Both the position numbers and the translations under genes were made by a program. Positions 6,880 through 19,312 of a DNA stretch of 64,000 nucleotides are shown one piece after another. Origin of the DNA: Zychaea mexicana. Its lineage: Eukaryota; Mucoromycota; Mucoromycetes; Mucorales; Lichtheimiaceae. Below the pieces are notes generated by a model that saw only the letters and a program-made list of their open reading frames with translations, ran no database searches and was not told the origin of the DNA. Positions within the stretch are counted from its first letter, which is position 1; every line of letters starts with the position of its first letter. The stretch is taken from assembly GCF_025766255.1 (NCBI RefSeq), contig NW_026516686.1, positions 424,104 to 488,103 on the forward strand. Reading direction: 5' to 3'.

Positions 6880-9680
6880 TTAAACACTCTGAAGTTTTAC
6901 CTTAACAGCTGAATATATCCGTCTAATAACACTGTAGGTGCAGAAAAAGCCCAGTGTGCCTGTAGCTAGTCCCAGCAGGCCACAACCCATCAGCGTATGT
7001 ACAATGTAAACAACCCCGCTTACTACTCCTTGTATATCTGTTCTTATCCAGTAGAAAACGACCGCATATCTAAAGTCCAATTACGTTGACGATTAGCCTA
7101 AGTGCTGTATACAAGAACCGGATCTATGTTAACTTACACAAACATGTACAAAGATGATGCACCGCCTACTGCAAATGACATCCACCACCAGTGGTAGTCC
7201 TAGTATTTAGTAGAAACAGAAGCGTCAATAAGGTTAAGCCTCAGAGATGATGTATACACATAAAAAATCCCACATACCTCATTACAGAGCTGGAAGAATA
7301 CTAATACCACTGACACGGATGCAGTAGCTATAGCAAGCAAAGCGCATGCTGTGACAGCATACAAGGTAAACAAATGGATCTCTCCGTGCCAGAGTGATTT
7401 TAGAAGCTCGTCATAATCCACAAATACAACAGCAAATGGGATGACGCCACCGACCGCGATGCTTTCATGCGTGAATAAGACATTAGCATGGAATTCACAC
7501 TAAATTATATTGAAAGCACGGTTGTTACATCAATTCTTTTTCACTTTACCTCACACTGTACGTTTGATACCATCGTTTGTCGGGGATAAACCTAGGCATT
7601 TGCGTAACCCGTGCTGGATGTTCAATACGTTCACGTCGGTCCCCAATGAATGCACCTAAGAATGTCAAGGGCATTGACACCAAGAACCACAGCAATGTCA
7701 GAACGAGCCAGCCTTTTACAGATATTGCACGTGATGAGCGTAAAGACCAAGCAAAGAAGCTTTCGATCATAAGACATGTAAAGATGGAGCCAGGTACAAG
7801 AATAGATGTCTAATATGGAAAATTTACTTAGTAGGGTGTTGTTGAAAACACATCGATGTCTCGCACAAACAAAATCTTTACCAGCACTGTGTTCAAAAAC
7901 CAGGATCGTCCACGAAACACTTTGTATATTCGTGCACTATAATAGCCTGCTACCGCACTAATAGAGAAATCATCCTTTATGTCAGTGACTGTAGCTCCTC
8001 CCCATATCCTGCCACCCACAACCACGGACCACACTGCTCCAGATACTTTACGAAGTCCAAATATAAGCTGTAGCAGCAAAATTCAATATAGCACCAGGTT
8101 TTGCAGGATGACAATAGCCATTGGCAATGCAAACTATATATCCCCATAGTGTAGGGCGCTATAGATCAGTAAACCGCCAGAGTAATAACTGAATCCTTCT
8201 TCGCAAATTTTTTTTGATCCGGCTACCTATTGTTGCAGCAAATGATAACAAGAGCTGCATGCCTGATCCAACAAGCGGCGCCAGCAATCCACCATACATG
8301 GGCCGTCGAAAGACATCACGATGAATCAACCGCCATCCAACCACATCTTCAAAGTCGTCATAGATTCTATAATCACTGTCTTCATGCACAAGCTGATCCT
8401 TTCGAAGCGTCTTCATCAAGATCACAGATACCACGCCGAGCAGAAATAGTACAGTGATAAAGCTGTTGATCATTGCATAAAAGTGGGTGTCTGGATTCGG
8501 CGCAATAAGGTACGTGTCCCAACGGCGCTGTGCTGGTAATTGCTTCACCTACCATAAAAGATAAGCACCCCATCTTGTTATTTACACCATCATCCCTAAT
8601 CCTGTTGTTTCGCTTCCTCATCCTTCTCTCTTCTCTCCTTCAAAATGTATATCGGCTGTTTAGAGTAAATTACCTCTTTCCATTTGATGGAGTATGTAAA
8701 GGTAACTGATTTTCGACGTTCAGTCACCTCCTGCATGGTATAATCGATGGAAGTATGGGTGCATTGGCCATTCGCTACACTATATAAAATATGCATATAA
8801 AAATTTGGGGCTGACCACCGCCTACATTTACTACTATCACAACTTACGAGTCTGGATATACTTCAAAACCAACAATTTGAATACGATCGGTAGCGGTTGT
8901 TTCACATGGTGCGTAGAGGATATTGAATATGACATGGTTATTGAAAAATGCTTGGTTGTTCTAATTACAATAACAAGAGAATGTCAACCACGTTGCTCTA
9001 ACACCTTTTTCGGCTAAAAACTCAATTTTACCTTGATCTGACCCAATGGAAATCCGACGCGGTATGCCCTCGTATTGACCTCGTTAGTGTAAGACGCGGT
9101 TGCACCAGGCAGATCATCGAGCCACCTATAAAACAAAGTGTTTAGTTTTTCCCGTAAACAAAAACTAGGATATTCCATACCATTCTACTTGATAACCATC
9201 GAGAATGAGCTGCTTCGCAACCATAGCATCCTCTATAGACCAAGTCTTGGTACACAGCACGTTGCAGTCTACGTTATCGAGCGTTGATATCTAGAATACA
9301 AAGTTTGCTTGTCAGATTCCGTGCCTGTGAACTCGTTTTTTCACTCCAGCGTTTGTTACCTTGTAGTCACTTTTGACGAGCCAGTCGCCGCGCCAATCTT
9401 GATCGACAACAAGCCAATTTGACAGGCGGGATTTATGAGACCAATCGTCATCGGTGTACGGAGGACAAATAAATGGTTGAGAAGCGTATCGGTGAGGGAG
9501 TTGATTGCGTTGTGAAAAGAGTTTGTTGTAGTAGAGAGGAATTTGCTCGCCTCGGTCATAGCATTGGTCGTTGCTATTGGCTTGAACGAAGGGAAGAAGA
9601 AGACAAGAAAGAAGGAAGAGTAGTGGTATGAGAACAAGAGGGGACGAATTCAAGGAAAGGAGCGCGTGTCGGTTCGACAT
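6880..9680 (-). CDS. EMP70: TM9SF / nonaspanin (Emp70 family) membrane protein
   Basis: The gene has about twelve exons running from ATG 9680 downwards; clear exons are about 9360-9680, 9184-9290, 9031-9125, 8848-8960, 8674-8779 and 8227-8548. The predicted product is about 620 aa, normal for the family. A signal peptide (residues 1-34) is followed by the luminal GEQIPLYYNKLF and RYASQPFICPP motifs, then NNHVIFNILY and IVGFEVYPDS. Next come SVTFTYSIKWKE, RRWDTYL, LMKTLRKD, GW-LIH-DVFR, VGSGMQLLLS, HPAKPGAILNFAATAYIWTS, AGYYSARIYKVFRG, MPLTFLGAFIG, ERIEHPARVTQMPR, LKSLWHGEI, FFQLCNE, DYHWWWMSFAVGGAS and TDIQGV. Nine membrane spans are expected, in Golgi or endosomes, with roles in cargo sorting and adhesion. 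The C-terminus reads AVKVKLQSV, or is altered by one more 3' intron; the usual K-x-D/E end is not obvious. Confidence 0.88.
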
Positions 9681-12491
9681 GACGGGCTATACCGTACAAT
9701 GCCGAAAAAAAAGAATGTTGTTGGCGTTTTGCTTTTTGGTGCTGAACGAGTGAAAGGAATGTTCTGCTTTTTGTGAAAGGAAAATATGATGAGCTTTCTT
9801 TTAGAATGGTGCTAAAAAGTACGAAAAAAGCTTCGGTGTTTTTTGTTTATATGAACTCTTTCACTATGCAAAATAATAAAAAAAAGGACCCTCTTCCCTT
9901 TCTCCCAAAAAAAATGCGCGGAACGTCTTTGGCCCGCATAAAGTCGACACAATACCTTGGAGCGAATCCCTATACAGTAGTATGTGGCGACGATGGAAAC
10001 CTAGGAAATTCCTTTGGCCACCAGCCACGGCCTTAAATGGGTGAAAAACGCTGAGAGCGGTGTCTTGTATCTTGGCGGCCGTCAGAGTTTATGGTTACAC
10101 GGAATATTGAGCACGCTCTCTCTTTGTCTAATGCACACACTTCAAAGAAAACATGCTAAGATATTTTTGGCTTGCCAGAGTTCATTTCGCTTGTGCGGGT
10201 TAATCTTTTCACCTGAGACTATTTTGGAGCATTGTGATATCAGGCAGTAGTAGAACAACATGAGCTTATGCGTTTCCATACCGACTTTGAAAGGCTATGT
10301 TGTAAGTAGATAATAAAATAGATACAGTGAACATTATGATCGTCCCATTGTATTACCCTGGCGTGTAAAAAAAGGTGAGCGAGACGATGAGAGACCCGCA
10401 AATAGGCGATGTATGACAGCCTTGTACCACGCTGCTCCTCTTTACATGATGTAATGAACGACATTTTGTTTTATTCGCCATACTTCGGATCGAAGCGAAG
10501 TAAACATGCATTAGTTCATACTTCAAGTTTAGGAAAAGGGTTTGTCATTATAGACATCTTCTATATTAACAAAAACAATCCACCGCTTCTATCTGCTACT
10601 ACAATGCGACAGCACATACTGGATAATACACACAAACCTTCAGCGACAGACAAAAAATGTTTGGAATATCCAAAATCTCCAGATTACCGTTTGGGTCTTT
10701 TGAGACCTTGCAGCGTTTTGGAAGGTCGTTTTAGGTGCACGAAAAGCTACAAACGGCCATCTGTATCCCTCACACAAAGATTTCTATAGTAGCTTCCATG
10801 ATATATCAAAAAACACAAGATATACACAAACTGTTTATAGCATAGTTTTGTCGAATGACTTCACCAAATACAATATTTGGCAACTTGCGACAGTCGAAAG
10901 GATCATCGAGCAAGGGACATTAAATGGAAGGCACGAGACGCGCTTTACATGGCTTACTATACATACAACTTTGCCCACTACATTTTATTGATATGATACA
11001 AGCAACAGAAAAATCATAATTCATGTTTGTAATTCCAATATGATGCATATTGCTCTTCCTAACAGTATTCGGACTATTTAAGTACAGAGTACCGTTTTTT
11101 TTTCGAATGCAGTACAATTATAGATATGCGCACCACACAGGATTTGATCTAGAGAGTAGAGTGGTACGTTGCAAAATGTATGTCTCGAGCTGAACGCCGG
11201 ATGATTCTGTCAAAACCTTTGTTTCTCAGTAGATGCGATCATCGCAGTGCAATTCAAGATGGTGGGGTGTGATACAGTACATCTGAAGAAGGAAGCCGGC
11301 GACTTTCATAGTCAACGTTTACATAGCGCAGCACAAACTACCTCAAATACTACCATTGGTAATAATGTCACGTGTTGAAACCCGTCTAACGATCACAATT
11401 CAATTTGAAAGCTGTAAGCACTAGTTTGTTTAGAATGATGCGCCACTTAAATCTACTAGATTTCCGTTTGACGATTCAGATGGAAGCCTCTTTTGTGCAT
11501 GCGTACATACATAGAGCAAAACTCCTTACGTAGCTGTAGCTCGGCTATTTGAGTATATGCGATTTGGGCAGACTACTGTATTGTGTAAGAACTTCTAAAG
11601 GATCCTATCCTGGATTTTAGTGACACAATCAGCATATCATTGCTTGCTATGTCAATTTTGTCACTGAGATGCTACGATTATATTCTGACGACATATCAAC
11701 CTATGCTCAATGTTTTTCATTCTCATGATCCTATCAAAACATAGGCTAGTGCCAGTTGTATACGCGCTATATTGTCCCAGCACAAGCTAGTACTACGTTA
11801 TATAGCTATGCGTGATGATATCCTTCATCGGAAACTGCACTACTAGACAGCAAACAAGGAAAGTAAATGTATGCGTATAGTTGCCTACAAGTACACGTCC
11901 AGACCCGTGCACATGGACTGAGTAGACTTGGTTTATAGATGATGATAAGTAGAACACTCGTTCAGCCACCAAAGATTCTGCTCTCTGCTTCGATCAACGA
12001 CCTGAAAAAGATAAGCGTGGAGAAGGGGAGCCAAGAGTTATGAAAAAGCCGCAAAAGGGAACTGTTGCACTGAGTTTAAGGTTCTGTGGAGCAAAGAAGG
12101 TTTCTATATTTAAACTGCCAGCCGGGCTGTACCAAGTCGTGTCGCGGTCGTCGTCATATGCTGAGCCCTGTTCTACTCGACATGCACTTGTCTGCGTCTT
12201 GGACAAGAAAAGCCAACTGAAGAGACACTAATAGACATTCACTACCGCTCTATATGGCTTAGATAAAGTCAAGCGTACGTTTGGCAGAGAAACGTTGTGT
12301 ACCTTGGCAGTCGAGCAATACCAACGAACGACACACCCGTCGGAGCGAGTGCGGAACGGTGGAGTGATACAACAAAAACGCGCCTATTTTCTTGCTGTTC
12401 GTTTAGCCTTCTGCACCTTTTCTCTCTTCTCTCTCTCTCTATAAAAAAACTTTTTTCTCTTTTCTCACAAACACATAATACAATCTGAACC
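9681..12491. other. Intergenic region, no recognisable gene
   Basis: This 2.8-kb stretch separates the divergent TM9SF and MARVEL-type genes. Short open frames (for example 10409-10789) lack family motifs, balanced composition or splice partners. The last 130 bp before 12492 are pyrimidine-rich with a CT run (12425-12442), typical of a fungal 5' untranslated region. Confidence 0.5.
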
Positions 12492-13778
12492 ATGGGGAAA
12501 TCTTTCAACTTGGAACTCCCCACTGTTTCCGCACCAGCTGGTTTTCCAGCAGTCAACACAATCAAATCGATTTTGCACATGGTGCAAACACTGTGTACAT
12601 TTATAACGCTGTGCATTATCGCCTCGGTCATTGCCACAGAGTATCGCTTTTATGTAAGTTATAGCTCATAGATAGCTTATCTACGTCGAAACAAAAAGCA
12701 CACTACTTACACCATAGTGGTTATTAAACAGGACGGAAGTCAACCTGGACCCAACTGGACGTTGTTTGTCGGTATCTTTGGCTTGGTTGTTCCTGTGTGT
12801 CTGGTGGTCTTTCCTTGGATTTATGACAAGAAGGGCAAGTTCAGACGTCTTGGCAAATTCTGCATGAAACCTCGAACAAATTTGATCTTTACTGGATTCT
12901 ACACTGGTCTTTGGGCTACAGCCGGTATTGCTATGACCGTGCATTCGAATAACCCATCCAACTGCGATCTTGCTGGTGATATGGAAGAAGAACATGGTGA
13001 TGCGTATAGAAGTGCATGGACTAGTCAGGTACAGAGAAGAGATGAGTTGTGTGTATGTTGCTGTAAATAAGAGGAAGAAAAGACTGACATTCGTTGTAAC
13101 CAGTGCTCTTGTGCCAAAGTCGCCGCTGGTTTCGCGTGGACCACATGCATCCTGTGGCTTCTATCTCTGCTGTGCACGCTTGTGATTTTCTTCAAGGAAA
13201 AACAACTGATTCAAAGGAACCTTAAGCAGCACGAGTCGAACAAGCAGGCTGTATTGCAAATGCAGCAACAGCAACAGCAGCAAGAATCGGACGACGACAT
13301 GTTTGGCGAGCCAGTGGGACGACACGGTGGCTATCGTCCAGCAGGATATTATGAGGATGAAGAAGGCGAGGATTTGGGTGGTATGCGACCTCAGTCGTTC
13401 GAACAAGCACGGCCGCTCCAGGAAGCTACGCCACCTCCAGCTATCCATAACCAGCAACAAGCAGCATATCATCAGCAACAGCCTCAGCACGAACAGTCGC
13501 CGTTCGAGTCACCATACGACCCTCCAGCGGACCCACATCGTATGTCGTACGGATACGCACAGCCGCAATACGACCCTCATCCTGGCGGTGCCGGCGTCGT
13601 GCCGGAACAATCTCCGTTTGACGATTACTATCGCCATCCTTCGCCAGATCCAAATGCGGCTTACGGTGCTCCTGGTCCTTCTCCAAGTCCACCTCAACCT
13701 CAAGGAACTCCTGCACCCATGGCTATGCCGGATCCTACACAATACCATAACCCCTCTGCAAACAATCCTCACTACTAA
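12492..13778 (+). CDS. Four-pass MARVEL-like membrane protein with long proline/glutamine-rich tail
   Basis: There are three exons (12492-12653, 12732-13028, 13104-13778) with clean GT-AG junctions in phase, giving about 377 aa. Four hydrophobic segments are visible: ILHMVQTLCTFITLCIIASVI, WTLFVGIFGLVVPVCLVV, NLIFTGFYTGLWATAGIAM, and a fourth ending WLLSLLCTLVIFF. Between spans 3 and 4 lies a short loop with cysteines (SNCDL, CSC). This arrangement, with a conserved tryptophan in span 3, matches fungal MARVEL-domain proteins of plasma-membrane or secretory-vesicle domains. The 180-residue cytoplasmic tail starts with a Q-rich coiled-coil-like segment and continues as a low-complexity Pro/Gln/Tyr region with repeated SPFE/SPFD motifs, which could bind SH3 or endocytic partners. 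The function is inferred from topology. Confidence 0.8.
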
Positions 13779-14101
13779 ATAGCTCTTTCTTCCCTCTTTT
13801 TACATACACCTTTTTTCCCTACCTTTCCTTTGTACGTTATTTGCTTATATATCCCCTTCTATCACACTGTATTCTCCACCGACTATTGCTGTAAAATTCT
13901 CTTTGCAACCCTTCAACTTCTATATTTTCCGCGTGCTTATACATATACACACGAACGTTTTGTATACATAAAAGACCCCAACTCTAAACTGAACAATAAG
14001 CAAGATATTTTGTCCCTCCGCTATTCTTATCCTTCTACAAAAGAGGCCTCCGACCTACCTTTCCTGTGTCATAGTGGTAGCAATAATATATATTTGTAAT
14101 A

Positions 14102-16413
14102 ATGAGACCAATCCTGCTCTTACTGTTAAGTTGCATCGCAGCAGCGCAAGCCATCGTACCAGAGCTAGTCCTGACTCAAGATGATCGTAAAGCTGTATCA
14201 GTGGCTGCATTCGGCTTCTTGGCTGGTGGTCAGCTGTCTCTTAATCTACAAGACTTGGAGGTATTGCCTGCATAAGTTTTTGATCGTTAACGACAGATAA
14301 AAAAAAAATAAGAAAATCTAAAGTCTAAAAATCCCTCATTCATTAAAAGTTTTCGAATCTAGAAGATCCAGGCACAGTCGCGTTTTATATTCGAAAAGCT
14401 CGACGGACGCTCTTTGACGACGAGGAGAGTAACCAAGACGCCTCTTCTGGTGGAGGAACAGACAATAACGAAAAGACAACACCCGACCGGCTTACTTGTT
14501 TTCTCGACAATAGTTATATCAAAGACGAAGTAAACGACGGTATTAGCATCGTTCAAGAAGTACCTGTGCAAAGTACGGTGTAGGTAACAGTTTTTGATAC
14601 GCTCTTTCCAGGCGCCAACTGTTATTTTAATGGATATGGGTCGTTCATACAGACATTTATTTTCGTAAAACAAAAGATGGCAAAGTTCTTTACAAGTTGG
14701 GCCACAAGAAGAAGGTCTTTGGCAAGTTATATTCGTCAACTGTAAACAACAATCTACCGTATCTTTCCGGGTAAGTAATTCAAAACGGTTCATAATAAAA
14801 GGAGTGTTTGTAAGGAAAGAGACGGAGAATAGGCTCACATATCAAACCGTTTAGTTGACAATCGAACAAGTGAATCCTGGAAACAATCATTTATCAGCAG
14901 GCGACACGCCTTTACCAAAAGTATATGGGGCCTCATCCGCTGCTTATCTAGTAGCCGCATTATATTGGTTCAGCCTATTAGTTTTCCGTAAAGATACGCG
15001 CGTGTTTCGCGCGCATTGGCTCATGTAAGTCGGTCAACGGGGTGTGTTTTTTGGGAAAAAGGAGAAGACGAATGTGATGTATACGCATATGCACTTAGTG
15101 TAATGGTTATTGACACAGAGAAACTGGGTTTTGTTTCAGGTTTATATTGGTCATCTGCATGCATATTGACAAGGCGTTGCATTCGGTATTGAAAGATAGA
15201 CGTGGAGAGAGAGAAGAATGGAATATTGACGTTTTGTTGAATGTGCGATCGTCCTAACACTCATCATATTAGGCCAAATTTTACTACAAAAAAACTGGGG
15301 CTCTGACAGAAGGATGGCAAATCGGCTTTTACGTGTTTGCAAGGTAATCTATGGCTTTTTTCCTTCTTAGTGTGTACATGAAAAGAGAGATAACGCTGAA
15401 GCCTGGTTTTCTGATATGTACAAATGTCATTCGTGTAATTATATTAGTGTCAAGGGCATTCTCAGTATCCTGATCATAGGTAACAGCAAATAGTGCGGTG
15501 TATAACGAGAACCGGGTCTTTATATTTCTATTCTTCGTGGACATTAAGAATGTAACATTTTGATCCATTTAGTACTGCTCGCTTCTGGATGGATGTTTAT
15601 CAAGCCATTTTTATCTGCAAAGGATAAACGGGTCATCTCGGTTGTTGTTCCGCTTCAAGTACTTGCCAACATTGCATCCGCTATCGGCAGTGAAGCCGCT
15701 GTCGGTTCAACGGATCGAAGCTTCTGGGTGAATAATGATAACTCAAAACTTCTTGCTATTATTTTTATTTACCATGCCGTTTTGCGCTAGCATTGTTGAA
15801 AAACTAATGCATTGATGTTTATTTATCATTGGCTTATAGAACATGCTTTTGCCTATCATTGATCTTGCCGGCTGCTGTATCGTACTGTGGACTATCCTGC
15901 AAACGCGCAAACATTTAGGCACTGGATCATCTGCTGACGGCAAAGGTAATCATAGGTTTTTCATTAATTTGGAGAGTAATAGGATTAGAAGCAGTAAAAC
16001 TCAAATTGCTAAACTACACTCTCTCCTCTTGTGCTTAACACCATGTAGAGGTGGATGTTTTGAACAAATACAAGCTGTGGTCCTCCTTTTACATTGTCAC
16101 CTTGGTGTACGTTTATATCACCCGCATTATTGTGCAGTTACTACAAGCTTCTTTACCGTTCCGCTATGTGACCTGGTTAGGCGAAGCCGTGAATGAATTT
16201 GCCACATTCTTGTTTTACATCTTTATCGGTTACAAATTCAGACCGTATCCAAATAATCCTTATACCCAAGTCCCTGGTGATGAACAAGAAGATGTTGAGG
16301 GATCAAACGTGGATAATGGCGATTTAGAGCTAAGAACAGGTGCGGAAGGAGAAGGTGCCATGCGACTGTATCCAGTATCACGAGCACGATCAACACCATC
16401 ACCCAGTAAATAA
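14102..16413 (+). CDS. PTM1: Seven-pass Golgi protein of the GPR107/PTM1 family
   Basis: A signal peptide (MRPILLLLSCIAAAQA) starts at ATG 14102, and about nine short exons can be followed. The luminal part ends with GLWQVIFVNC and LTIEQVNPGNN. It is followed by the hallmark LSAGDTPLPKVYG and the seven membrane spans: YLVAALYWFSLLVF, HWLM-FILVICMHIDKALHS, EGWQIGFYVFA, LLASGWMFIKPFLSAKDKRVI, VVPLQVLANIASAI, NMLLPIIDLAGCCIVLW and YIVTLVYVYITRIIVQLL. The protein then reads FIGYKFRPYPNNPYTQVP and ends in an acidic tail at 16413. Family members (human GPR107/108, yeast Ptm1) sit in the Golgi and take part in retrograde trafficking. The exon around 14600-14700 is the least certain: reading straight through meets an in-frame TAA, which a 57-bp intron ending ACAAG at about 14697 would remove. 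Confidence 0.85.
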
Positions 16414-17905
16414 AAAAGGAGGCTTTTTATGGGCCTATCTAGATCAATGACTTGCAGTATACTGTCATAAAAGTGCTGACATTATTTTCAGCGTAATAGG
16501 CGGTACATCAATAACGGAAATTTATCGTTACCCGAACAGCTGTGTGCGTCAAAGTAATGAGGGATGTCCCACTGTTCCAATTTGATTCTGAAAAGCATAC
16601 TTGATGGCTTCTGTATTCTTGACTTCTCTACTGATATTCTAGGTTGCTTTTGCAGAAGAGGTCTTGTCTTAGTATGTTAAGTCAAGAGTACGCAGATAGT
16701 ATATATGAGAGGCGTAACATGACTGTAAAGAATGAAATTACTCATAGAGAGAGGTCTTATGATGGATCCTTTTGCCAGAACAAACATTGTAGCGTCAAGG
16801 CAAGAGTCACACTCAACCTCCGTTAATTATGAGTTCGTGAAGCTATTTCACCCTCAACAGGAAGTACTAGTAAAGTCGTCCTCGTCAACCTTCACATTTC
16901 CTTGATTCCTCGAATATCAGTGGAAAGTTGGCTTTGAATTTAACGGGGTCGACTATTTTATTTCCAGGAAACAAAGAATCCGGTGTATATGAGATGCTTG
17001 AGTCCGTGCTTGAGCTCTTCCTAATATATGCCATTTATACGCTTTTGTGGTATCTTAAAATGAGCTACGAAAGTGGTTTGCTCAATATTACAGCCATAGA
17101 AAAGGCAATCTGCAGGGTTGAATAATGGGTTGAATGCCTGAGCTGTACCAATAGTCTTGTAGTACTTCGAGCTTCTGTAGTCTCAGTGATCTCAAAACGT
17201 ATTCCCAAAAGTATCACAATTTTGTAGTAGATCTGACAGTATGAATGAGATTGTTGGGGTTGTCTTGGAATCATCTCGTTCTCTGCCGCATAGAAATCGA
17301 TGCTCGGACCATCTTGTTGCAGTCCACTCAAAAAATAGGTGTGGTCATCAATCGATGAGAAATATATTCAGAGAACCCATTTTTGTTACTACGTGTTTAG
17401 CGAAGTTTTTAAAAGAATAAGACCTCATGTCTGGTAACTGTATATTCAGTATGCGTGCTGGGTGGGCTGAATACTACATTGAACGGATCTTGAGACGAAA
17501 GAGCTTAGCAGCCAGACTAAACGCGAACAGCATGCTGCGAGTCAGACACTTGTTTTTGTGTATGATCGGTTATAAAACGCCGATTCTGACTCAATAAAGA
17601 TAGTTGTGTGGTTTGGGCACCCTAGCCACAATTGAATTTGGTGTAAATATAGATACATGTGAGATGTTTTGCCCTGGCAATGCAGTTAGTGAAGTCGCAC
17701 TAAGTGCTTACCAAAGCGATTTGAGAAAAGGCGATAACGATAATCAACGACTACAGGGACACACTGCTCAATCCAGATGAATATGGACGGAAAGACACGA
17801 AAATATGGAAAGAAGGGCGATCCGTGCACAATTTAACGTATACCCCGCCACAACACATTGATTTACTTTTTTCTCACATACACCCAGATACCTCCTTTAT
17901 TCATA
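16414..17905. other. Intergenic region, no recognisable gene
   Basis: No family motifs are seen. A purine-rich hairpin-like stretch just after the preceding stop (about 16412-16432) may belong to its 3' end. A small minus-strand open stretch (17065-17331) has no splice partner or known domain. Confidence 0.45.
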
Positions 17906-19060
17906 ATGTCTGTTAATCTTACTGCTCAATTACGGAGTCACTTTCGAGGTAAACGAAAGGTGATTTTGCTACAAAAGTCATAATTCTTTCTCAACGAATA
18001 ATTCGCTCGATATATCCGTTTTATAATAGTAGCACCATGGCGGTGTGTTACTCATCGACATCAGTTACAACAACGATTATTTTTGCATACCAGTCTACGT
18101 CAACGAACGTCCGATTCAGCACAACAACAACAGCAGCAGCGTATAAGGCAAGCCATGCCATATTTTGATGCCGAACAATTTGCACGATTATTAGAGAGGG
18201 AAGGTTTTTCAGCGGGACAAGCCCGAGCTGTCATCAATGCACTCGACGATGTAGTAGATGAAAGGTAGGACCGGTTTGCAAAATGTTCTGTGGAAGAGAA
18301 GAACATTGAGCTGACAGGTGTGCTTGCTCACCAACAAACAAACATATATATCGTAGCACTACTATTGTGACCACAGATCTTGTCAGCAAAGCAGAACAAG
18401 AACAGGTACATGAAACGAATTGCCAGGGAGCGACAAAAGAAAGGAGGGAGAGTGCATGAGTTTACTAATAACTAAATCATGCATGTATAAAAGACCATCA
18501 AACAGTACAAGGATGATTTCTCACGGTTAAAAGCGGATATCCAACAAATGGAACGACGCGATGTAGCCGAAGTGAAGACAGCCAACGAACGGCTCAAATC
18601 CGAGATTGAAAAGCTTCGTAAATCGCTTCAGGAGGAAATCACGCGTAGCCAAGCTGGCGTACGCTTGGATTTGAATCTAGAAAAGGGTCGTATACGCGAC
18701 GAAACGATTGAGCAGCATGAAAAGTTGCGCAAAACGGATGATAAAATCGAAAGTGAAATACAAGCGTTGCGGCGACAGATGGAAGGCATCAAGCTGCAGA
18801 TTCTTCAGTATATGATTGGTAAAGAGGACGAGAACAGGATGGAAGGGTTGAGGAAGGGTGGCATAAAGAAGAAAGGGCACTACCATATACTCAAGGGTGC
18901 AAAACTTTAATTTCTTAATGTATGTAGGAACAATCACGGCAGCCGGTACCCTGGTGCTAGGTAATATAATAATGGGTTTGTCCATTAGTAAACTCACAGT
19001 GCTAATTACCAACCGTGTGTACACAACGGTTATTTAGGGTATATTCATTTCCTCAGCTAG
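17906..19060 (+). CDS. FMP32: Mitochondrial DUF1640 coiled-coil protein (FMP32/MCUR1/CCDC90 family)
   Basis: The exons begin at ATG 17906 with MSVNLTAQLRSHFR, a basic presequence-like N-terminus. The second exon encodes the family block YFDAEQFARLLEREGFS-GQARAVINALDDVVDE. A short exon reads STTIVTTDLVSKAEQEQ. A coiled-coil exon (about 18507-18822) contains MERRDVAEVKTANERLKSEIEKLRKSL, split here only for brevity of the motif, and then LDLNLEKGRIRDE and LRRQMEGIKLQILQYMIG. The last two exons give GTITAAGTLVLG and YIHFLS before TAG at 19058-19060, forming the C-terminal membrane anchor. Members are inner-membrane proteins linked to calcium-uniporter regulation or to respiratory-chain and proline metabolism. 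The domain order and length (about 215 aa) fit the family. Confidence 0.85.
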
Positions 19061-19312
19061 AAGCTCAGATATCCGATATCCACCACCCCCCGCACGCCCA
19101 CCTTTTCTATAGAGTTAAGGCGCTAAATGAGAGAGAGAAAGAGAGAGAAATACGTAATAAATTTCGGTTTAGCAAACGCTTTCCCACGCTCCAATGCATT
19201 GATGATGACATCTCAACCCAGACACGCGCACACGAAAAAAGCCAATCCGCCGAGGACCGGGTCGACCCTTTCCTCTTCCTCTTATACCTTTTCTTTACTC
19301 CTTACACATACA

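Noticed and set aside
9700..12490. Search for a hidden RNA gene or spliced gene in the 2.8-kb gap
   Set aside because: No tRNA boxes, rRNA-like conserved segments, snRNA motifs or chain of exons could be supported by eye.
13161..13782. Long antisense and shifted frames in the last exon of the MARVEL-like gene
   Set aside because: They are shadows created by the Gln/Pro-rich repeats of the real frame.
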